A stretch of 64,000 nucleotides of DNA from an uncultured Clostridia bacterium (GCA_934162255.1 CAKPIG010000001.1:1-64000), one strand, 5' to 3'. Shown: positions 1 through 9,196, numbered from the stretch's first letter. A program made the numbers and translations. The notes: generated by a model from the sequence alone, not told the origin.

Positions 1-846
1 GAAATCGCACAAAAAGACAAAAGAATAAAAGTTATACACAAAAAAAATGAAGGAATTTGTAAAACAAGAAATAAAGGAATTGAAGTAGCCAAAGGCGAGT
101 ATATTATGTTTGCAGATAATGATGATATTATAGAAAAAAATATGTTACAAGAATGTTATGAGATGATTAAAGAAAATGATGCTGATATGCTTAAATTTGG
201 AAGAAAAACATTGTATTTGAATGATGAAAATATATTAAAGACTGATGTTAAAAAGTATGAATTTCAAATAATGGATGAAAATAAAATAAAAAACAATGTA
301 TTAAATTTAATATATAATAAAATATTAGTTTGTGTATGGGATGGAATTTATAAAAGAAATATTATACCTTTTTTTGATACAGAATTTAAAAAAGGTGGAG
401 AAGATATAGATTTCAACTATAAAGTAATAAATAAAATAAAAAAATTAGTTATAAGTGATAAAGTGTATTATAATCACTATATCCGTGATGGATTTAGTAC
501 TTCTACAAAATATAATGAGGAAAGAATTGATAATACAATAAAATTGTTAGATGAATTCAAAAGTTTGTGCTATAATAAAAATTGTTTAGAAAATGAAAAA
601 TATAATTTGATACAAATAAGAGATTTTCTTAATGCAATTATAATACAATTTAATTCAAAACAATTTGATAAACAATATCATGAAAAAAAAGAGATATTAA
701 AAAATATAAAATTTGATTTTAAAAGATGTAGTTTCATAAAAATGATGAAAATATCAAAAAAATACACACTTGAATATATATTATTAAAATTAAGGATGTA
801 TAGATTTTTGTTTATTTTACCAAAGTTAAAAAATATGAGGAGTTAG
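1..846 (+). CDS. Glycosyltransferase family 2, 5' end cut off by window
   Basis: The reading frame is open from base 1, so the true start lies outside the window. The visible part begins inside the GT-A nucleotide-binding fold: the run NEGICKTRNKGIEVAKGEY, then the acidic metal-binding motif ADNDD near bases 112-126, is the usual GT2 pattern. A second acidic patch, GGEDIDF, around bases 394-414 corresponds to the acceptor-side ED motif. The protein would transfer a sugar from a nucleotide-sugar to a growing lipid-linked polysaccharide on the inner face of the membrane. It stops 2 bases before an EpsG-like polymerase and belongs to the exopolysaccharide cluster. The sugar specificity cannot be read. 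Confidence 0.88.
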   Translation, partial: EIAQKDKRIKVIHKKNEGICKTRNKGIEVAKGEYIMFADNDDIIEKNMLQECYEMIKENDADMLKFGRKTLYLNDENILKTDVKKYEFQIMDENKIKNNVLNLIYNKILVCVWDGIYKRNIIPFFDTEFKKGGEDIDFNYKVINKIKKLVISDKVYYNHYIRDGFSTSTKYNEERIDNTIKLLDEFKSLCYNKNCLENEKYNLIQIRDFLNAIIIQFNSKQFDKQYHEKKEILKNIKFDFKRCSFIKMMKISKKYTLEYILLKLRMYRFLFILPKLKNMRS

Positions 847-848
847 AT

Positions 849-1892
849 ATGGTAATATATGCTGTTTTTATAATAATAGTTTTTGTTTTACTATGTTTTG
901 TAAAAAAAGATAAATATAATATATGGGATTTTATAGTTATATCTGTTTTAGTATGTTTTTCAGGATTTAGATATAGAGTTGGAACAGATTATGTAATGTA
1001 TGAAAAAATATATATGAATATGGATATGATTCCGGCCACCTTATTTCGAACTGGAATAGGATATTATTATATAACAGGTTTTTTACATAAATTAATTCCC
1101 AACACGGCTGTACCAATGTTTTTTATAATTTCTTTTTTAACGAATACTTTAATATATAAATTTTGTAAAGAAAAATCTGATAACCCTGGATTGTCCATAT
1201 TTATGTATATATGTTTAGGATTCTATCCAGGATCTTTCAATATTTTTAGGCAAATGTTGAGCTTAGCATTGACTTTATATAGTTATAAGTTTTTGGAACC
1301 AAAAAAATATTTTAGATATGCAATTTTTTGTGTTTTAGCAATTTGTATTCATCAATCATCAATATTTATTATTGTAATGATGATTATATTTAACAAAATA
1401 TGGAGAAAAAAATTAAATGCAAAAATATTATTTGCAATAGGACTTGGAATGCTAGTAATTTATCAGACAATATATAAATTTTTAATTGTTAATATTGGAT
1501 TTATTTCAATATACAATAATACAGAACAATATGTTGCTGGACTTGGAACTTATCTGCAAATACTAATATATGGTTTTTTATTTGTATTAATAAATATTAA
1601 TAAAGATATTATTATTCAAAAAAATGCAAGAAATTTAGGGTACATAAATCTTTTTTCGATATCATTTATAATGATGTTATTGGGAATAAAAAACACACTA
1701 TTTATGAGAATGGCAACTTATCTGAATATATTTATTATACTGCTAATACCTGAATTGTATAATATATACAAATTAAAGGATAAAAAAATAGAAAAAATAT
1801 TTTTCTATTTATGTTGTATAATTTATTTTTTTGTATATATTAATTCTTTTGGAGATGTGGTGCCATATCACTCTATATTTGAAATAAAATAA
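849..1892 (+). CDS. EpsG/Wzy-like polysaccharide polymerase, membrane protein
   Basis: This 347-residue protein is almost entirely hydrophobic, with roughly nine to ten predicted membrane segments and short basic loops. The early loop FSGFRYRVGTDYVMYEKIY matches the RxGTDY signature seen in EpsG-family proteins, which polymerise exopolysaccharide repeat units at the outer face of the membrane. It starts 2 bases after the glycosyltransferase stop and is followed by a flippase gene, a normal Wzx/Wzy order. The repeat-unit chemistry is not predictable. A less specific call would be O-antigen polymerase-like protein. Confidence 0.8.
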   Translation: MVIYAVFIIIVFVLLCFVKKDKYNIWDFIVISVLVCFSGFRYRVGTDYVMYEKIYMNMDMIPATLFRTGIGYYYITGFLHKLIPNTAVPMFFIISFLTNTLIYKFCKEKSDNPGLSIFMYICLGFYPGSFNIFRQMLSLALTLYSYKFLEPKKYFRYAIFCVLAICIHQSSIFIIVMMIIFNKIWRKKLNAKILFAIGLGMLVIYQTIYKFLIVNIGFISIYNNTEQYVAGLGTYLQILIYGFLFVLININKDIIIQKNARNLGYINLFSISFIMMLLGIKNTLFMRMATYLNIFIILLIPELYNIYKLKDKKIEKIFFYLCCIIYFFVYINSFGDVVPYHSIFEIK

Positions 1893-1940
1893 AGAAAGGA
1901 GAATATGATGGTTTTGTAATAAAACTAATCATAGTATAGA

Positions 1941-3338
1941 ATGAACATAAAAAAAGGACTTGCATATGTATTTTTTGCAACAGGAATAGGATTCGTTATT
2001 AATTTAGCAACAAATTTTTTGTTGCCTAAATTTTTGTCTGTTGAAACATATGCGGATATTAAATTATATCAATTATATATAACATATATAGGAATATTAC
2101 ATTTAGGATTTTCTGATGGAATGTATTTAAGATTGGGAGGAAAAAATTTAAAAGATATAGATACTAAGGAATTATTATCAGAATTTAAGACTTTTAAAAT
2201 TTTTCAATTGGTAATTAATATAATTGCATTAGTATATGCGGTGATGATGAAAAATATTATTCTTATTTCGGTTGCGATATCAATAATTCCCGTAAATGCA
2301 ATAAACTATTTAAGAAACTTATATCAAGCAACTGGATTATATGATTTATATTCTAAATTTACAACAACTAACAATATGATGTTATTTGCTATAAATATTT
2401 TATTGTTATTTGTTGCAAAATCAGATAATCCTAATGTATATATAGTTGGAAATGTAATAGTATATTTTCTAAATTGGCTGTTAATTGAATTTGTAATAAG
2501 GAAAAAAGTATTTTATAATCAAAAAGCTAAGCCAAATATAAATTATCTCTTTTCTGATGTAAAAAATGGAATTTTATTAATGCTTGGAAATTTTTGTTCT
2601 GTAATTTTTACAAGTATTGATAGAATGTTTGTTAAATATGTATTAGGAACAGTTCAATTTGCATATTATTCATTTGCGGTTAGTGTAGAAGGACTATTAA
2701 ACACATTTATCACACCTGTAGTTGTTACAATGTATAATTATCTATGTAATAATAATATACCAGAAAAAATATTAAAAATTAAAAGATTATTGTTGATAGT
2801 TGTTTCTTTATTACTTGCTTCAGCTTTTCCAGTAAAATGGGTAATAAATACGTTTATAACAAGATATCAAATGGCATCAAATATTATTTTTATTTTATTT
2901 ACAGCACAATTTTTTACAATAATAGTAAAATGTATACATACAAATTTATATAAAGCTGAAAAAAAGCAGAGTAAATATTTTAAAATAATAATAATAATTT
3001 CAATTTTAGCTGTGATTTTTGATGGGTTGGCATGTATGATTAATAAATCAAATGAAGGATTTGCAGTTGCTACATTGATTGTTAGTATTTTTTGGTTTAT
3101 TGAGGGAGAAATTGAATTTAAAAGTTCTATGTTTAAATTAAAGGATTATGCTTTTATGATAATAATTATGTTTTTTTATTTAGTTACAGGATTAGAAATT
3201 GATAATGCAATTATTGGATGCATAATATATGTTGTTTTAGCATTAATAAATATCAGAATATTTTTATCAAACGAAATGAATTGGTTATTTAAAGAAACAG
3301 AAAAATATGTAAAAAAAATAGTCAAAAAATTCCAATAA
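1941..3338 (+). CDS. Wzx-like polysaccharide flippase
   Basis: This 465-residue protein has about twelve to fourteen hydrophobic segments and the N-terminal layout of the MOP/polysaccharide-biosynthesis exporter family (MNIKKGLAYVFFATGIGFVI, then LPKFLSVETYADIKLYQLY). It would move lipid-linked repeat units across the membrane before polymerisation by the EpsG-like neighbour. The start at 1941 has no convincing ribosome binding site. The good one, AAAGGAG at 1895-1901, sits in front of a five-codon mini-ORF (1905-1919), so translation may be coupled or the start may be inefficient. An in-frame TAG at 1932-1934 prevents a longer start. Confidence 0.85.
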   Translation: MNIKKGLAYVFFATGIGFVINLATNFLLPKFLSVETYADIKLYQLYITYIGILHLGFSDGMYLRLGGKNLKDIDTKELLSEFKTFKIFQLVINIIALVYAVMMKNIILISVAISIIPVNAINYLRNLYQATGLYDLYSKFTTTNNMMLFAINILLLFVAKSDNPNVYIVGNVIVYFLNWLLIEFVIRKKVFYNQKAKPNINYLFSDVKNGILLMLGNFCSVIFTSIDRMFVKYVLGTVQFAYYSFAVSVEGLLNTFITPVVVTMYNYLCNNNIPEKILKIKRLLLIVVSLLLASAFPVKWVINTFITRYQMASNIIFILFTAQFFTIIVKCIHTNLYKAEKKQSKYFKIIIIISILAVIFDGLACMINKSNEGFAVATLIVSIFWFIEGEIEFKSSMFKLKDYAFMIIIMFFYLVTGLEIDNAIIGCIIYVVLALINIRIFLSNEMNWLFKETEKYVKKIVKKFQ

Positions 3339-3356
3339 AAAAATTCAAAAAAACTA

Positions 3357-3385
3357 TTGCATAAAAAAAATACAAATGTTATAAT
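3357..3385 (+). promoter_or_regulatory. SigA-type promoter of the sortase substrate gene
   Basis: TTGCAT at 3357-3362 and TATAAT at 3380-3385 are separated by 17 bases. They lie 30 bases before the sortase-substrate gene, giving the sortase module its own start inside the polysaccharide cluster. Confidence 0.7.
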
Positions 3386-3414
3386 GAAAAAGAATTAAAC
3401 AAAGGAAAGGGAGA

Positions 3415-3945
3415 ATGAAAATGAAAAAATTAGTAACAGTAGCACTAGTAGCTATAATGCTAGTAATGTCATTTGCAGTATTAGCAAATGCAACAACATC
3501 ATCAGAATTAGCTGATAAAATTTATGAAAAAGGAGCAACATATGGAATGACATCAGCAGATAAAGTAAAAATTGAAAGATACCTTGCTGAAAATCCTGTA
3601 ACAGATGCAGAAGCAGAATCTATATTAGCAAAAGTAGATCAAGCTGTAGAAGTTATGAAAACAGCAGGAGTAACAAGCTATGATAAATTAACAACAGAAC
3701 AAAAGAATGAATTAAAAACAATAGCAAAATCAGCAGCTGAAATATTAAATGTAACATTAGTTTTCAAAACATCATCAGTAGAAATATATAAAGATGGAAA
3801 ATTAATAGAAACAGTTACATCAAATAATGGAAAATTAGCTTACACAGGAAATAATGTAAATGTTGTATTAGTTGTTTCTGCAATAGCAATAATTGCCCTA
3901 GCTACAACAGTTGTAGCAAAGAAAACATTTGCAAATGCAAAATAA
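3415..3945 (+). CDS. Secreted cell-wall protein with LAYTG sorting signal
   Basis: I do not recognise the main domain. The 176-residue protein has a Sec signal peptide (MKKLVTVALVAIMLVMSFAV, cleavage likely after ANA), a mostly helical acidic middle, a short stretch around VEIYKDGKLIETV, and a C-terminal tripartite sorting signal: LAYTG, about 20 hydrophobic residues, then a tail with KK. The motif departs from LPXTG at position 2. The next gene, overlapping by 11 bases, encodes a sortase, so this is almost certainly its dedicated substrate. Two ATG starts (3415, 3421) are both compatible with the purine-rich AAAGGAAAGGGAG upstream. Confidence 0.8.
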   Translation: MKMKKLVTVALVAIMLVMSFAVLANATTSSELADKIYEKGATYGMTSADKVKIERYLAENPVTDAEAESILAKVDQAVEVMKTAGVTSYDKLTTEQKNELKTIAKSAAEILNVTLVFKTSSVEIYKDGKLIETVTSNNGKLAYTGNNVNVVLVVSAIAIIALATTVVAKKTFANAK

Positions 3946-4558
3946 ATTAGTAAAAGCATTAAAAGCAACTATTAGTAGTATAATAGTTGCTTTATTAATT
4001 ACTGGGCTACTAATAGTACTAATTAACCTGTTTTTTGGGCAAGAAATAGGCGAAATATTTTCATTAGTAAACAAAGTCTCAATAACAATAGATGATAGCA
4101 AAGAACAAAAACCAACAATAATAAATGAAGAAAATAAAGTATTAGAAAATTATCCTGAATATGGTACAAAATATGGAACAATAGAAATTCCATCAATAGA
4201 CGTAAATCAACCTATATATTTTGGAGACACATTAGATATATTAAAAAAGGGAATTGGTCATTCAAGTGGAAGTTATTTTCCAGGAGAAGGTGGCTCAATA
4301 ATTTACATGGGGCATAACTCTAAAAAAGTATTCAGAAGATTTTCAGAACTTCAAAAAGGTGATGAAATCAAAGTAACAACAACATATGGAGAATATAAAT
4401 ATAAAATATATGATATGCAGCTTATAAAAGAAACTGATATTGATAAATTACCAATTCAAAAAGAAAAAGAAATATTGATGGTATATACATGTTATCCATT
4501 TAACAATATAGGATATGCAACACAAAGATATGTTGTATATGCAGAACTAGAAAAGTAG
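3935..4558 (+). CDS. Sortase, probably class D
   Basis: A membrane-anchored transpeptidase of about 207 residues. It has an N-terminal hydrophobic anchor (residues ~13-36), then the sortase barrel starting YGTIEIPSIDVNQPIYFG. The catalytic residues are visible: His in YMGHNS, Cys in VYTCYP and Arg in TQRYVVYA. Size and the PEYGTKYGTIEIPSI opening suggest class D rather than housekeeping class A. ATG 3935 lies inside the end of the substrate gene, so translation is probably coupled; a TTG at 3929 is the alternative. It likely attaches the upstream LAYTG protein to peptidoglycan. Confidence 0.88.
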   Translation: MQNKLVKALKATISSIIVALLITGLLIVLINLFFGQEIGEIFSLVNKVSITIDDSKEQKPTIINEENKVLENYPEYGTKYGTIEIPSIDVNQPIYFGDTLDILKKGIGHSSGSYFPGEGGSIIYMGHNSKKVFRRFSELQKGDEIKVTTTYGEYKYKIYDMQLIKETDIDKLPIQKEKEILMVYTCYPFNNIGYATQRYVVYAELEK

Positions 4559-4571
4559 AAAGGAAAGTAAG

Positions 4572-5426
4572 ATGAAAGTATTATTAAACATAATAAAATT
4601 CATAATAATTACAGTGCTTGTAATTTGTAGCATTGCAATGGGAATACTAAATATAGTTTCTTCTACAATTCTAGAAAAAGAATACATAATAAGTAAATTA
4701 GAAGAAACAAATTTTTATGAAGAAACATATGAATTAGTAAAATCAAACTTTGAAAATTACATAGATCAATCAGGGTTAGATGAAACTGTACTAAATGACA
4801 TATGTACAAAGGAAAAAATAAAAAATGATATAAATATAATTGTATCTAATTTATATGAAGGAAAAGATGTAAATATAAACACAACAGAAATTGCACAAAA
4901 TTTAAATAACAATATAGATAATTTAAAAATAAAAAATACTAGAAATTCAAAAGCAATAGAACAATTTGTAGAGCAAATTTGTAAAGAATATACAGAGACA
5001 ATATTGCATACAAAATATGAAAATAAGATAAATCAAATTTATAAAGAATCTAAAGAAACAATACATCTAGTATATACAGCTTGTTTAATGGGAATAGTAA
5101 TAAGTGGATTATTAGTATTAGTAATCAATTTCAAAAAAGTATCAAAAGACTTACAAGATATAGGAATTACAGCATTGGCAACATCAGCTTTCAATATAAT
5201 TGCTTGTAAAATAGTAACATCAAAAATCAATATTGAAGGCATAAAAATATTTAATGATATTTTTTCAAAAGCAATAGTAATCATTATAAAAGATGTAATT
5301 AGCAAAATAAAAATGTTGGGATTTATAGAATTGCTAATTGGAATGGTTTTAATAATAATTTATAGTATAATAGTTTTTGCAAAGAGCAAAAATGAACAAA
5401 CAAAAGAAAAAGCAACTGAAGAATAA
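4572..5426 (+). CDS. Membrane protein of unknown function
   Basis: Not recognised. The 284-residue protein has an N-terminal membrane segment (residues ~5-30), a largely polar, helix-prone extracellular-type region (~35-160) rich in Glu, Lys and Asn, and then three hydrophobic segments towards the C-terminus before a charged tail, KNEQTKEKATEE. It follows the sortase by 13 bases with AGAAAGGAAAG upstream and precedes the chain-length regulator, so it is probably co-transcribed with both. A role in envelope assembly is inferred from position only. Confidence 0.65.
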   Translation: MKVLLNIIKFIIITVLVICSIAMGILNIVSSTILEKEYIISKLEETNFYEETYELVKSNFENYIDQSGLDETVLNDICTKEKIKNDINIIVSNLYEGKDVNINTTEIAQNLNNNIDNLKIKNTRNSKAIEQFVEQICKEYTETILHTKYENKINQIYKESKETIHLVYTACLMGIVISGLLVLVINFKKVSKDLQDIGITALATSAFNIIACKIVTSKINIEGIKIFNDIFSKAIVIIIKDVISKIKMLGFIELLIGMVLIIIYSIIVFAKSKNEQTKEKATEE

Positions 5427-5436
5427 GGGGGAAAAA

Positions 5437-6168
5437 ATGGAAGAACTAGATTTAAAAGAATTATTACAAGTTTTTTGGGAGAAAAAAGTACAAATAATAC
5501 TGATTACAGCAATATTTATAGCTTTAGGAATTATATATACAATAGGTTTTGTAACACCTAAATATGAATCAACAACAAAATTATTATTAGCAACAAATTC
5601 ATCATCACAAGCGTCTGGAACGGAATCAATCACAACATCTGATGTAACATTAAACTCAAAATTGGTTTCCACATATAGTGAACTTGTTACAAGTGAAAGA
5701 GTAATAAGAAGTGTAAAATCAACATTAGGAATAGATGATGATGAAACAAGTTTGAAGAAAAACATAAGTGTAACAGCGGTTTCAGATACAGAAGTTATAA
5801 AAATAAGTGTAAAAAATGAGGATCCTGTTGTTGCTGCTAAAATAGCAAATGAAATTGCAAAAGCATTAATAGAAAATGTAAAATTATATTATGGAGTAGA
5901 AAATGTTCATGTAGTAGATGCTGCTGAAGTTGCAGAAAATCCATGTAATGTAAATCATGTAAAAGATGTAATAATATTTGCCTTTATAGGTTTTGTTATA
6001 GCAATAATGTATGTTTTAGTTGCAAATATGCTAGATACTACAATAAAATCTGCAGAAGATATAGAAAAAGCTGCAGGAGTAACAGTATTAGCATCAATAC
6101 CTGTATATGAAATAATAGAAGAAAAATCTAAAAATAAAAGAAAACAAAAGAGAAAGGGAGGAGTATAA
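5437..6168 (+). CDS. CpsC/Wzz-like chain-length determinant and kinase activator
   Basis: A 243-residue protein with the Wzz topology: cytoplasmic start MEELDLKELLQVFWEKK, a first membrane helix (~19-40), an extracellular helical domain with TPKYESTTKLLLATNS, then a second helix (~190-212) and a basic cytoplasmic tail. In Firmicutes this subunit activates the separate tyrosine kinase encoded next. ATG 5437 is chosen because AAGGGGG lies directly upstream; a longer open frame begins at 5377 inside the previous gene. Its TAATG overlap with the kinase gene indicates tight coupling. Confidence 0.9.
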   Translation: MEELDLKELLQVFWEKKVQIILITAIFIALGIIYTIGFVTPKYESTTKLLLATNSSSQASGTESITTSDVTLNSKLVSTYSELVTSERVIRSVKSTLGIDDDETSLKKNISVTAVSDTEVIKISVKNEDPVVAAKIANEIAKALIENVKLYYGVENVHVVDAAEVAENPCNVNHVKDVIIFAFIGFVIAIMYVLVANMLDTTIKSAEDIEKAAGVTVLASIPVYEIIEEKSKNKRKQKRKGGV

Positions 6169-7058
6169 TGAAAAGAGAATTAATAGCACATAGAGATCCT
6201 AAATCTCCGGTTTCTGAAATATTTAGAACATTAAGAACAAACATACAATTTATGAATTCAAATAAACCGCTAAAAAGTTTGTTAGTAACATCAACATTAC
6301 CAGGTGAGGGAAAAAGCTGGGTTTCATCAAACTTAGCAGTAGCATTTGCACAAGCTGGAAAAAGAGTAATTTTAATAGATGCAGATATGAGAAAAGGTAG
6401 ACTCTACAACATGTTTGGAGTATTGCCAAGACCAGGGTTATCAAATTATCTATCAGGAGTAATAGAAACAAATCAAGAAGATGTTAATTTGATAACATAT
6501 TTAAGAGAAACAGAAGTGCCAAATTTATATGTAATGCCTGCAGGGAATGTTCCACCAAATCCTTCAGAATTATTGGTAACACCTCAAATGTTAAATTTAT
6601 TAGAAGAATTAAAACAAAAATGTGATTTAATAATAATAGATGGTACACCATCAAAATTAGTTACAGATGCGGTAATTCTTTCAAGAATAGTTGACTGTAC
6701 AATAGTAGTTACAGCACATAATCAAACTAAAAAAGATGATTTACAAAAAGTAATAAAAGACATCAAAAATGTTGGAGGAAACGTAGCAGGAGTAGTATAT
6801 AATAGAATTCCTACATCAAGCAAAAAATTTAATGACACATATTATTATTCTTCAACATCTGCTGCAAAAAGCCGTATGCAAGCAAAAAATGAGGTACAAA
6901 CATATTACAATAAAGTTGATGGACAACCAAGACATGCTACACCAAAAGCAACTGTACAAAAAGAAAAGACACCAGAAGAAAAAACAGCAGAAGTTTTAAA
7001 AGAATATAATGACTATGTAAGAGCAGAAAAAATGAATAAACATAGGAGAGAACAATGA
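6168..7058 (+). CDS. CpsD/CapB-type bacterial tyrosine kinase
   Basis: A 296-residue BY-kinase. Walker A is in TSTLPGEGKSWVSSNLA, Walker A' in LIDADMRKGRL and Walker B in CDLIIIDGTPS. The C-terminal region holds the tyrosine-rich autophosphorylation cluster, DTYYYSS and later TYYNK, then a long charged tail. With the CpsC-like activator and the downstream PHP phosphatase it forms the phosphorylation switch that sets polysaccharide length and export. It overlaps the phosphatase gene by an ATGA junction. All catalytic motifs appear intact. Confidence 0.93.
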   Translation: MKRELIAHRDPKSPVSEIFRTLRTNIQFMNSNKPLKSLLVTSTLPGEGKSWVSSNLAVAFAQAGKRVILIDADMRKGRLYNMFGVLPRPGLSNYLSGVIETNQEDVNLITYLRETEVPNLYVMPAGNVPPNPSELLVTPQMLNLLEELKQKCDLIIIDGTPSKLVTDAVILSRIVDCTIVVTAHNQTKKDDLQKVIKDIKNVGGNVAGVVYNRIPTSSKKFNDTYYYSSTSAAKSRMQAKNEVQTYYNKVDGQPRHATPKATVQKEKTPEEKTAEVLKEYNDYVRAEKMNKHRREQ

Positions 7059-7762
7059 TAGATTTTCATTCACATATATTGCCAGCAATAGATGATGGTT
7101 CAAAAAGCATGGAAGATAGTATACAAATTTTAAGAGAAGCTCGTGAAGCAGGCTTCTCTAAAATTATTTCAACATCACATTATTTAGAAGGCTATTATGA
7201 AATTAAAGAAGAAGACAGAAAAAGATTAATACAAGAGCTAAAAAATGAAGATATTGGACTAGAACTATATGTTGGAAGTGAAATATATATAACAGAAAAT
7301 ATGATAGATTTACTAAAAGAAAAAAAGGCATCATCAATAAATAATTCAAAATATGTATTATTTGAAATTCCAATGAACAATAAAACAATGTTGACAAAAG
7401 AAATAATATATAGATTAATTGAAAATGGATATGTTCCAGTTCTTGCACATCCTGAAAGATATAGTTTTATACAGCAAAATCCGGAAGAACTTGAAGAGCT
7501 AGTAGATATGGGAACATTGTGCCAATCAAATTATGGAAGCATAATAGGGCTATATGGTAAAAAAACAGAAAAAACAGTAAAAAAATTATTAAAAAATAAC
7601 TTAATACATTTTTTAGGTTCAGATGTACATAGACAAGAACAAATTTACAATAAAATTCCAAAAGCAATAAAGAAAATAAAAAAGATAATATCAGAGGATA
7701 AATTTATAGAACTTTCAGAAATAAATCCTCAAAAAGTCTTAAATAATGAAGAAATAGAATAG
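7055..7762 (+). CDS. CpsB/YwqE-type PHP tyrosine-protein phosphatase
   Basis: A 235-residue PHP-family phosphatase opening MIDFHSHILPAIDDGSKSM, the metal-binding HxH signature. Further ligands are in STSHYLEG, LAHPERY and FLGSDVHR. The family dephosphorylates the CpsD tyrosine cluster in a manganese-dependent reaction. It is the last gene of the polysaccharide cluster, followed directly by an inverted repeat at 7762-7782. Confidence 0.92.
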   Translation: MIDFHSHILPAIDDGSKSMEDSIQILREAREAGFSKIISTSHYLEGYYEIKEEDRKRLIQELKNEDIGLELYVGSEIYITENMIDLLKEKKASSINNSKYVLFEIPMNNKTMLTKEIIYRLIENGYVPVLAHPERYSFIQQNPEELEELVDMGTLCQSNYGSIIGLYGKKTEKTVKKLLKNNLIHFLGSDVHRQEQIYNKIPKAIKKIKKIISEDKFIELSEINPQKVLNNEEIE

Positions 7763-7782
7763 GCAGGAGCACATCTCCTGCC
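7762..7782. terminator. Inverted repeat after the polysaccharide cluster
   Basis: GGCAGGAG at 7762-7769 pairs with CTCCTGCC at 7775-7782 around a 5-base loop, starting at the last base of the phosphatase stop codon. It lacks a clear T-tract, so it may be a weak or factor-assisted terminator, or an mRNA-stabilising hairpin. Confidence 0.5.
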
Positions 7783-7848
7783 TCTATGTATGTTACATAA
7801 AACCAAGAAAAATACTTCTGCCATGAAACTTAGCCAAAAAAGCTATAA

Positions 7849-8058
7849 CTATTTGTTAGCCATATTGTTTTCAACTTGTTGTATCATTTTTCTAACCATA
7901 TTTCCACCGATTTTACCAGCATCTTTAGCTGATATATCACCATTATATCCGTCTTTTAAAGTTACACCAACTTCTGAAGCAACTTCATATTTGAATTTAT
8001 CTAAAGCGCTCATAGCTTCTGGAACTAACTTTTTATTACTGTTGTTTGTGTTTGACAT
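7849..8058 (-). CDS. Alpha/beta-type small acid-soluble spore protein
   Basis: A 69-residue SASP that would saturate and protect DNA in dormant spores. The first conserved motif, LVPEAMSALDKFKYEVASEVGV, read here as LVPEAMSALDKFK then YEVASE, includes the GPR protease cleavage site. The second, GDISAKDAGKIGGNMVRKM, is the DNA-binding helix region. It is encoded opposite to its neighbours with CAGGAGGTG as ribosome binding site. It shows the organism has forespore-specific functions. Confidence 0.95.
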   Translation of the reverse strand: MSNTNNSNKKLVPEAMSALDKFKYEVASEVGVTLKDGYNGDISAKDAGKIGGNMVRKMIQQVENNMANK

Positions 8059-8119
8059 GTTTTTTCACCTCCTGCTATATATAACATTTCTTAGAAAAAA
8101 CTATTGCTTTTTCTAACTT

Positions 8120-8148
8120 TATGATGTACAATTTTTGAGAAAATAAAC
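8120..8148 (-). promoter_or_regulatory. Possible SigG promoter of the SASP gene
   Basis: On the minus strand GTTTA (8144-8148), a 17-base spacer and CATCATA (8120-8126) resemble the forespore SigG consensus. A hairpin (arms at 8091-8100 and 8108-8116) lies in the leader. SASP genes are known SigG targets; the site itself is an inference from pattern. Confidence 0.35.
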
Positions 8149-8195
8149 AGGAAAAATTTGCAAACAAATAAAAAAATGAAAAGTGAGGTAGAAAT

Positions 8196-9068
8196 ATGTA
8201 TAAATTAGTAGCAATAGACTTAGATGGAACAATGCTTAATCAATATGGAATTGTTACTCAAAACACAAAAGACAAAATAAAACAAGCAATAAATCAAGGA
8301 ACAGAAGTAATAATTGCATCAGGAAGACCAATAGATTCAGTAAAAACAATTGCAAAAGAAATTGAAAGTGAAAACTATTTTATAGCAGGAAATGGAGCAC
8401 TTTTATATGATATAAAAAAAGGTGAAATATTATACGAAAATACATTAAAAAAATCAAAAATATTAGACATAATAAAAATATGTGAAGAAAACAGTATTTT
8501 TTATAACTTGTACACAGAAAAAGAAGTTATAGCAAAATCATTAAATTATAATGTTTTATATTATTATAAAGAAAATTTAAATAAAGATGAAACAAATAAA
8601 ACACATATAAATATTATTGACAATATTTATGAATATATAAAAGAAAAAGAAGAAAAAGTAATAAAAATAACAATATGTGATAATAGCCAAACAATATTTA
8701 ACTCAATAATGAGAAAATTAAAAGAAATTGATGATATAGAAATTTTAGAAGTCTCACATATGTCGAGAAAAACTATACAACAGGGAACAGAAGAAGTTTC
8801 AATTGAGTATTTTTATACTGAAATATCTGCTAAAAATGTAGATAAATGGAATGCTATAGAAATTTTGGCAGAAAAAATGCAAATAATGCCAGAAGAAATA
8901 GTCGCAATTGGCGATAACTCAAATGATTTAGGCATGATTGAGAAATCAGGCTTAGGAATAGTCATGGGAAATAGTGCTCCAGAAATAAGAGAAAAAGCTG
9001 ATTGCATAACAGATAGTAATGATGATGAAGGAGTAGCTAAAGCAATACAAAATTGGGTATTAAGATAA
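8196..9068 (+). CDS. Cof-type HAD-superfamily phosphatase
   Basis: A 290-residue HAD hydrolase with all four motifs: AIDLDGTML (nucleophile and acid Asp), IIASGRP, the Lys in DKWNAI and IGDNSNDLGMI (metal-binding). The cap domain lies between motifs II and III, as in the Cof/YwpJ group (type IIB), which dephosphorylates sugar phosphates, FMN or PLP with broad specificity. It stands alone between the SASP gene and the pilus operon. AAGTGAGGT precedes ATG 8196. The substrate is not predictable. Confidence 0.92.
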   Translation: MYKLVAIDLDGTMLNQYGIVTQNTKDKIKQAINQGTEVIIASGRPIDSVKTIAKEIESENYFIAGNGALLYDIKKGEILYENTLKKSKILDIIKICEENSIFYNLYTEKEVIAKSLNYNVLYYYKENLNKDETNKTHINIIDNIYEYIKEKEEKVIKITICDNSQTIFNSIMRKLKEIDDIEILEVSHMSRKTIQQGTEEVSIEYFYTEISAKNVDKWNAIEILAEKMQIMPEEIVAIGDNSNDLGMIEKSGLGIVMGNSAPEIREKADCITDSNDDEGVAKAIQNWVLR

Positions 9069-9124
9069 AAAATGTTACAAATATATTACAAAAATATTAA
9101 TTTTATATTACAAGTAAAAAGCTG

Positions 9125-9153
9125 TTGATTTTAAGGCGAAAATGGTGTAAAAT
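9125..9153 (+). promoter_or_regulatory. SigA-type promoter of the Tad-like operon
   Basis: TTGATT at 9125-9130 and TAAAAT at 9148-9153 are 17 bases apart, 43 bases before the GTG start of the first pilus gene. No other good promoter is seen until after 17420. Confidence 0.6.
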
Positions 9154-9196
9154 TAATAAAGATAGCATATAAATGCATAAAAAGGAGGAATTTAAA

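Noticed and set aside
7790..8116. Plus-strand open frame across the SASP gene
   Set aside because: It is the complement of a clear SASP gene with its own ribosome binding site.
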